From: Diadema setosum | Lineage: Eukaryota > Echinodermata > Echinoidea > Diadematoida > Diadematidae | Assembly: GCA_033980235.1 (NCBI GenBank) | Contig: CM067069.1 | Coordinates: 21,386,650 to 21,450,649 of the forward strand | Direction of reading: 5' to 3' | Length of the DNA stretch: 64,000 bases | Shown here: positions 59,292-64,000 of the stretch, in pieces | How the letters are laid out: each line of letters starts with the position of its first letter | Position numbering within the stretch: position 1 is the first letter of the stretch | Program-made: the position numbers and the translations under genes | Notes under the pieces: generated by a model | Databases searched by the model: none | What the model saw: the letters and a program-made list of their open reading frames with translations, nothing else | What the model was told of the DNA's origin: nothing

Positions 59292-59635
59292 CATCCCGGC
59301 TCGAGGGAGATGTCAGGAAGGCGGTAAGAACGACTGGCAGGTGTTAGGGGAGTGACTGAGAAGTGGTGCTTCTCCGATCCTCTTCCTTTGCCAATCTCGA
59401 CGTCTGGCACCAGATATTGCAATTGTTTTCAAATTCATGATTAGAACTTTCTTCACTGACTGAAGTCCCTGTGAAGTTTCAATTTATATTGTGTACATTG
59501 TTGACCTGTTTAATCTTATTGACATATAATCCAGCCTTTCTCTTGAAATTCTGTTTTCAAAATTGAATTCATTAATTTTTTGCTGTTTTCAAAGGAGGTA
59601 TGTAACATTGTACACCATTTGCTTTCAACATAAAT

Positions 59636-59865
59636 TACTGTATAAGTGGTTATTTTCGCAAGGGTTTAATTTTCGCGAATTTCACAAATCACAGTTGGAT
59701 CATGAATTTAACAACACGTGAAAATGTCGCCATACACTAGAGTAACAGTGCATACAAGATGGCGTTGATGTCAATTTGCGAAAACACCATCTCGCGAAAA
59801 TGTCTGTGACCTTTTAATTCGTGAAAATATCTGTACGCGAAGATAATGACAGCTTATATACAGTA
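59636..59865. repeat. TACTGTA-ended element, copy 5 (best preserved)
   Basis: TACTGTATAAGTGG at the left is mirrored by CTTATATACAGTA at the right, 230 bases. The internal TTTTCGCGAATTTCAC, TTTGCGAAAACACC and CTCGCGAAAATGTC keep unmutated CpGs. Confidence 0.65.
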
Positions 59866-59866
59866 T

Positions 59867-62603
59867 TAAGTACACCTTAAGTACAAATCAAACATATATG
59901 ACTACTAAGTGACTATAGATGTAAAAAGAAGAAGAAGAAAAGAAATATCAAATAATGTACAAAAGGCAGTGCATCAAGCTTTCCTTTACATGTACACTAG
60001 CAGCCAAAGCCGAATTACAGTAAAAACACAAAAACAAAAACAAAAAACAAAAACGTCAAGATTGCTTCTTCCAGAATGTGACATCTCCTAGGCAATATAG
60101 TTGCAATTTACTGTACAGTATTTGATAGGGCATTTAATCTCGTTTAGAGTTTGAGAGTGCGAAATGAGCACAAGTTGTGTTCACCTACTCAATTTTGTTG
60201 ATCTATATACATTTAATGAGTATATGCAAGTCTGTCACTGGACATTGATACAGTGTGCATCTTTCATAATGAAATCGTTAGGCAATGTCGTCATACTGCA
60301 TGTGACAAAATACGTATTAATTACATTGCGAAGCCAAAGCTAAAGTCTATTCATTCTCATGTGGAAAGAAAGTGAGTAAGGAAAGAGGTCCCTGTAATTC
60401 AAGTAAGCCATGAAATGCATGGATGCATTTGACTAGGTCTGAGCTAAATTTACCTCAGTTGGGCTATTTATAGTGAAAAGTGATTCATGCTCAAATATTC
60501 CCCTGTATTGGATGTCGGTGTAATAACTCATCATGTCTGTGACCTGGCCATGAGAAACTTGAATTAGAAGTGACAGCTTGAATGAGAATGAAATGCAACA
60601 CCTGCCTGAGGTTACGTAGACAGTGTACAGTACAGGAGGGACCTGGGCTTGTCTTTGTTGAGTCATGTGGTACAAAGCTCCCAGGTTCTGACCAGCTTCA
60701 GGAACCCCCCCCCCCCCCTCCTTGCACACACACACACACACACATGCACATACACACAGCTAGAAAGAATAGTCACAGAAACAAAACAAAACCCTCCTTG
60801 TGTGTCAAAGTGCTTCATTTCCATTCATCATATTCAAGAATTCCGCAAATATGTTTGACTATTTGGGTGCAATTTATATGTGAATATTACATTGCAAGCA
60901 CAATGTTGACAAACCTATGATGACATGGCTGCTTATTGTACAAAATGCTCTTTCTTATCTTACCTTCTTGATAGTCCTATTTTATCAACTTGTGATATAA
61001 AGCAATGTACTGAATCATCCATTCAAAGCTTAATAAAAGTAAAATCTAAGCAAAGGCAGGATGAACTAAGTTTTGAATATTTCATGTCCAGGCATTTTCT
61101 TTCGCCAACCAATGCTTTCACACTTTGCCCATATTTTCACCATTTTCCAAATGGTTGCTTCTTTCAGAGCAACTTCAGCAAATGCTGTCTTTTCTTATAA
61201 TTTCTCATGTTTAAGTCTAGATCTGTGCAAAAGGCCACTAGCATAATTCATTTTGTAGGTCAAGTTGATATGAGGCATATGCGATCGGATAAGTAAACAG
61301 CATCTTTTATCTAACGATTAAATATGAGAATGAAAAGAATAAATGGTAATAAGCTTCTGGCTGTCCCCTGCACTTATCTAGTACAATGTTTATAATTCAA
61401 CATACCGGTACATCTAATAAAGGAGCCCTTACATATACCTTTTTCACACGAGTGCCTATTATGCATAGTGTGTACATGTGCATTTGTGGAACCATCTTTT
61501 GATCTGTAGAGATGGGCAGCCCCGTTTTTTTGTTGGGTAGGTCTGACAAGAAATGCATTCGTAAGTCATTTTTAAGAGTTTATTTTGACTTGATTGCATT
61601 GGAGGTTATGTTGCAGACACCTATTACTAACAGATCACCCTGTAGAGGATAAAGATCCATGTTGATATTCATCAGTACAAGATCTGTAGTATCTCATGCA
61701 ATTTATGTGATTTGGAATGAGCAGGGGTTTAAATAGCTTCTAGACATCAGTGTACAATGCTGTAAAATGCTCTGTACTCAATGAGAATTTTTATCCCGAC
61801 TACTTTGTTTCAGCATGACATTTACCAGCCCAGGGGAACAGGAAAAAAAAAAACAAAACAAAGAAACACCTTTGACAAAATGGAAATGATTAGCCACGGT
61901 CTGTTCCTATTGCTGTCAGGTGAATTGGTAGAGGGGTGATAAAATGAAAGTGGGGCTTAATTAACTATTGATGACAGAGCAGTCATGTGTGGGCTGACTT
62001 AGCAGCTCTAATACAGGAAGTTTAAAGTTTTGTTTTGTTTTTGTTTTTTGTTAGTGGTAACCTTTCATTTGTTTGCCCTGTGAGAGTAATCAGTCTTATC
62101 AAACAGGACTTGCTTCCTTTAAACTATTAAAGTCGTGATTTCCAGTGAACCTGGAAAGGTAACACTTTTGTGTGTATTATCACAGTACGACACAGTGGTT
62201 ACAAATCAAAATATGGGGACTTTTAAGAACTTGTCCCAGACAGAGATGATATAACAACAGAAATAACAGAAATTTGAGTCCTTACATCACAAATTCTGTG
62301 CAGAAAAAGGACAGGAGAACATGTGTCATGTACACATATTTTTCAGGCTTAGAAATCCACTTTCATGTGCTTGGTGCACTGTAGGCATTATTGGCAGAGG
62401 GTATGTTGTATTAAATGCTTATGAGCTTCAGAATTCAAATTTTCTGTGCAAATTGCATTCTTTGCTCTGTAGAATAATCCTAGGAAAGGAAAGTTGAACA
62501 TGACTTTCCTAGTTCAAAGCAGAAGACAGAGTGTAAATTCACAGAGCTTATACAAAGTACAGGTTTTGGAGTTGAAATAGCTGAGGACATAGTCTCATTG
62601 TAC
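59867..62603. other. Intron 5 segment, no gene
   Basis: AT-rich, with (AAAAC)n at about 60025-60055, a C run followed by (CA)n at 60705-60760 and no splice-bounded coding segment. The open frames near 60582 and 60925 are low-complexity or AT-driven. Confidence 0.4.
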
Positions 62604-62807
62604 TGTAAAACCAGAAATTTTCTAGTGCATGAAACTTAGGCAAATTTCACAAGGAGCCAAGATTTGCGAAAGTAAAGTGTACCCTAAAATTCTTGTTTCA
62701 ACAATGTATTGAATGCCAGAGGTAATTTGTGAAAGTTTCTTGCTAGAGAAAAGGCCGTCAGCTCCAATTCGCAAAAGTTTTATGCCGTGAATGTTTCTGG
62801 TTTTACA
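62604..62807. repeat. MITE with TGTAAAACCAGAAA ends (204 bp)
   Basis: TGTAAAACCAGAAATTT at the left is mirrored by TTTCTGGTTTTACA at the right. The interior has TTTGCGAAAG and AATTCGCAAAAG, so it may be distantly related to the TACTGTA-ended family. Confidence 0.65.
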
Positions 62808-64000
62808 ATTTACTCTATATGCTTGCTGTACCAAATAAAGAAGAATGAGGACAAATATATGACTGCTGTCACAAAGATAAGAAAGACAAAATATGCTACT
62901 TTATTGACAAGAATACTTTCTGTTTCTTTGTTCCCCCAGTTTGTTGCATGGTAATGAAATGTAGATTTCAAATGTCTATGAAACATAATGTTCCTTCTTT
63001 GGCTTTGTTTTCATTAAAAAGTAAGTAATGTACCAAACTTATGACATGGGCTGGCAGACAGTAGGAACACTGTAATGAATGGGTCATTCATTCTCCATTT
63101 GGACAATATAAACTGGGTCCTGGCCCTGAGATGTTGCCAGGCTTCTTTCTATAAGGCAGGGAAGCTGACCTGTGGTCCTGTCATTCTTTTCACTGCCACT
63201 TGCCATTGAGTTATAATGCATTGCCATAGCCTTGCTTCCAGCCTACAGCAGAATTTTCCTTGATATTGAATGACAGTGTTTTCCACTTAATACAATGACT
63301 TCATCTGATTTGTGAAAACAAACAAACAAATTTCTAAAAGAAAGAGTACCCCCTACTCAGTGTATTCCACCATTTGTCATGGTGAATATTTTTGAGGCAA
63401 GTGTATTATTGGAATGGGGCTTCTTTTTTACGTGTTTGAGGAGCAGCAATGTACCTCAAAAGCTTAGAGGCAAGAATAGTACCTCTGAATAATTAGTAAC
63501 GTGATAGGAAGTGAGAGGAGTAGTGAGTGGATCGTGCATGGCTCCTGTTGACTTGTTATGACAACATGCTAAAGCCAATGTGTACACTTTCAGTTTGTCT
63601 CACCATTCAACACGGCAAATCAGAAACAAAAATGAAGGTAGTCTACCTACAATGTTTGTACATATGTATGTCTCCACCATGCACTTTCAGTATCTGGGAA
63701 ACAATGTACTTCATTTATAACCATTCACAAATTTCTTTATATTTGAAGCAATGAGTAAGTATTTTTGTTCATTCTGTTTCACAATTGGCCAACAGCTTTC
63801 TAAAAACAAGTGATCTCTAGTCTCATGATCATGAACAAATCCTCTTATCATTTGTCTTTGACCAATAAACTGTGAATGAGCATTATTGTCAACTGAATCA
63901 GAGCCAGGTACAGTTACCTCACATTTCACAAATCCAATGTTTGAAAGAACTTAGTTTTGAACAAACTCAATCTGTCATAAGAGCAATAAATATCAAATTA
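62808..64000. other. Right edge of window, still intron
   Basis: No exon, RNA gene or recognised repeat. The catalytic exons of Rgl must lie further right. Confidence 0.4.

Larger units (their letters stand above)
7591..64000 (+). other. Rgl: RalGDS/RGL-family gene, 5' part, running off the right edge
   Basis: This is a gene model assembled by hand from five exons whose reading frames join without a shift. Products of this family activate Ral GTPases (RalA/RalB) by exchanging GDP for GTP at membranes, and are themselves recruited by Ras-GTP through a C-terminal Ras-association domain. The visible protein has a short leader, the conserved WGEE segment (residues about 20-23) followed by a VYxVxLKKV strand, and then the RasGEF N-terminal (REM) domain from about residue 56 to 183. 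Introns are about 30.3, 2.3, 6.0, 0.5 and more than 16.7 kb. The catalytic CDC25 and RA domains must lie to the right. The WGEE and REM segments match what I remember of fly and human RGL/RalGDS; which vertebrate paralogue is nearest cannot be said. Seen: exon sequence and phases. Known: family function. Inferred: that all exons belong to one transcript. Confidence 0.88.

Noticed and set aside
59034..59327. 97-codon + strand frame
   Set aside because: Not recognised as a protein; its interest lies in the CpG-rich patch and X-box, not in the open frame.

Overview
The window is AT-rich, intron-dominated animal DNA. It contains short spliced exons with GT/AG boundaries, CpG-poor introns tens of kilobases long, tRNA-derived SINEs and many foldback (MITE-like) elements. 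Nothing prokaryotic is present: no operons, no dense ORFs, and almost all of the short open frames are chance or repeat-derived. The mix of repeats and the divergence of the one recognisable protein suggest an invertebrate deuterostome, perhaps an echinoderm; this species guess is inference from general style and is not secure.

One protein-coding gene can be supported. It is the 5' part of a Ral guanine-nucleotide exchange factor (RalGDS/RGL family) on the + strand. The exons are: first coding exon 7591-7617 (9 codons, behind a CpG-rich presumptive promoter at 7140-7590); a possible alternative first exon 35206-35232; exon 2 37883-38005 (the WGEE...VYSVYLKKV segment conserved at the family N-terminus); exon 3 40309-40493, exon 4 46516-46569 and exon 5 47101-47282 (together the RasGEF N-terminal/REM domain). 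All splice phases agree (0, 0, 2, 2, then 1 at the end of exon 5), which gives about 190 continuous residues. The catalytic RasGEF (CDC25) domain and the C-terminal Ras-association domain are not in the window, so the gene runs off the right edge through an intron longer than 16.7 kb.

The rest is repeat-rich intron and upstream flank. The most striking repeat is a family of three nearly identical elements of about 1.35 kb (22649-24011, 50610-51960, 57001-58329), plus an old broken copy at 4889-6066. Each has a (GTCC)n tetranucleotide array, internal tandem units of about 150 bp, inverted repeats placed asymmetrically, a 3' hairpin and a CTAG-TT end. This is the architecture of non-autonomous Helentrons (HINE/DINE-1-like, pearl-like elements). 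The units are packed with AGGTCA half-sites arranged as DR1 repeats, the binding form used by RXR/HNF4/COUP-TF-type nuclear receptors. Other repeats are five copies of a TTAA-flanked foldback MITE, a second TTAA-flanked MITE nested inside the broken Helentron-like copy, a GAATTCACGAAGG palindrome family including an almost perfect 82-bp palindrome, a TACTGTA-ended family rich in TCGCGAA motifs, several single-copy MITEs, two tRNA-headed SINEs, recent tandem duplications and unusually many long G/C homopolymers.

A second CpG-richer patch at about 59090-59400, inside the last visible intron, carries a perfect RFX X-box match next to a strong splice donor and could be an internal promoter. No RNA gene, CRISPR array or complete autonomous transposon was found.
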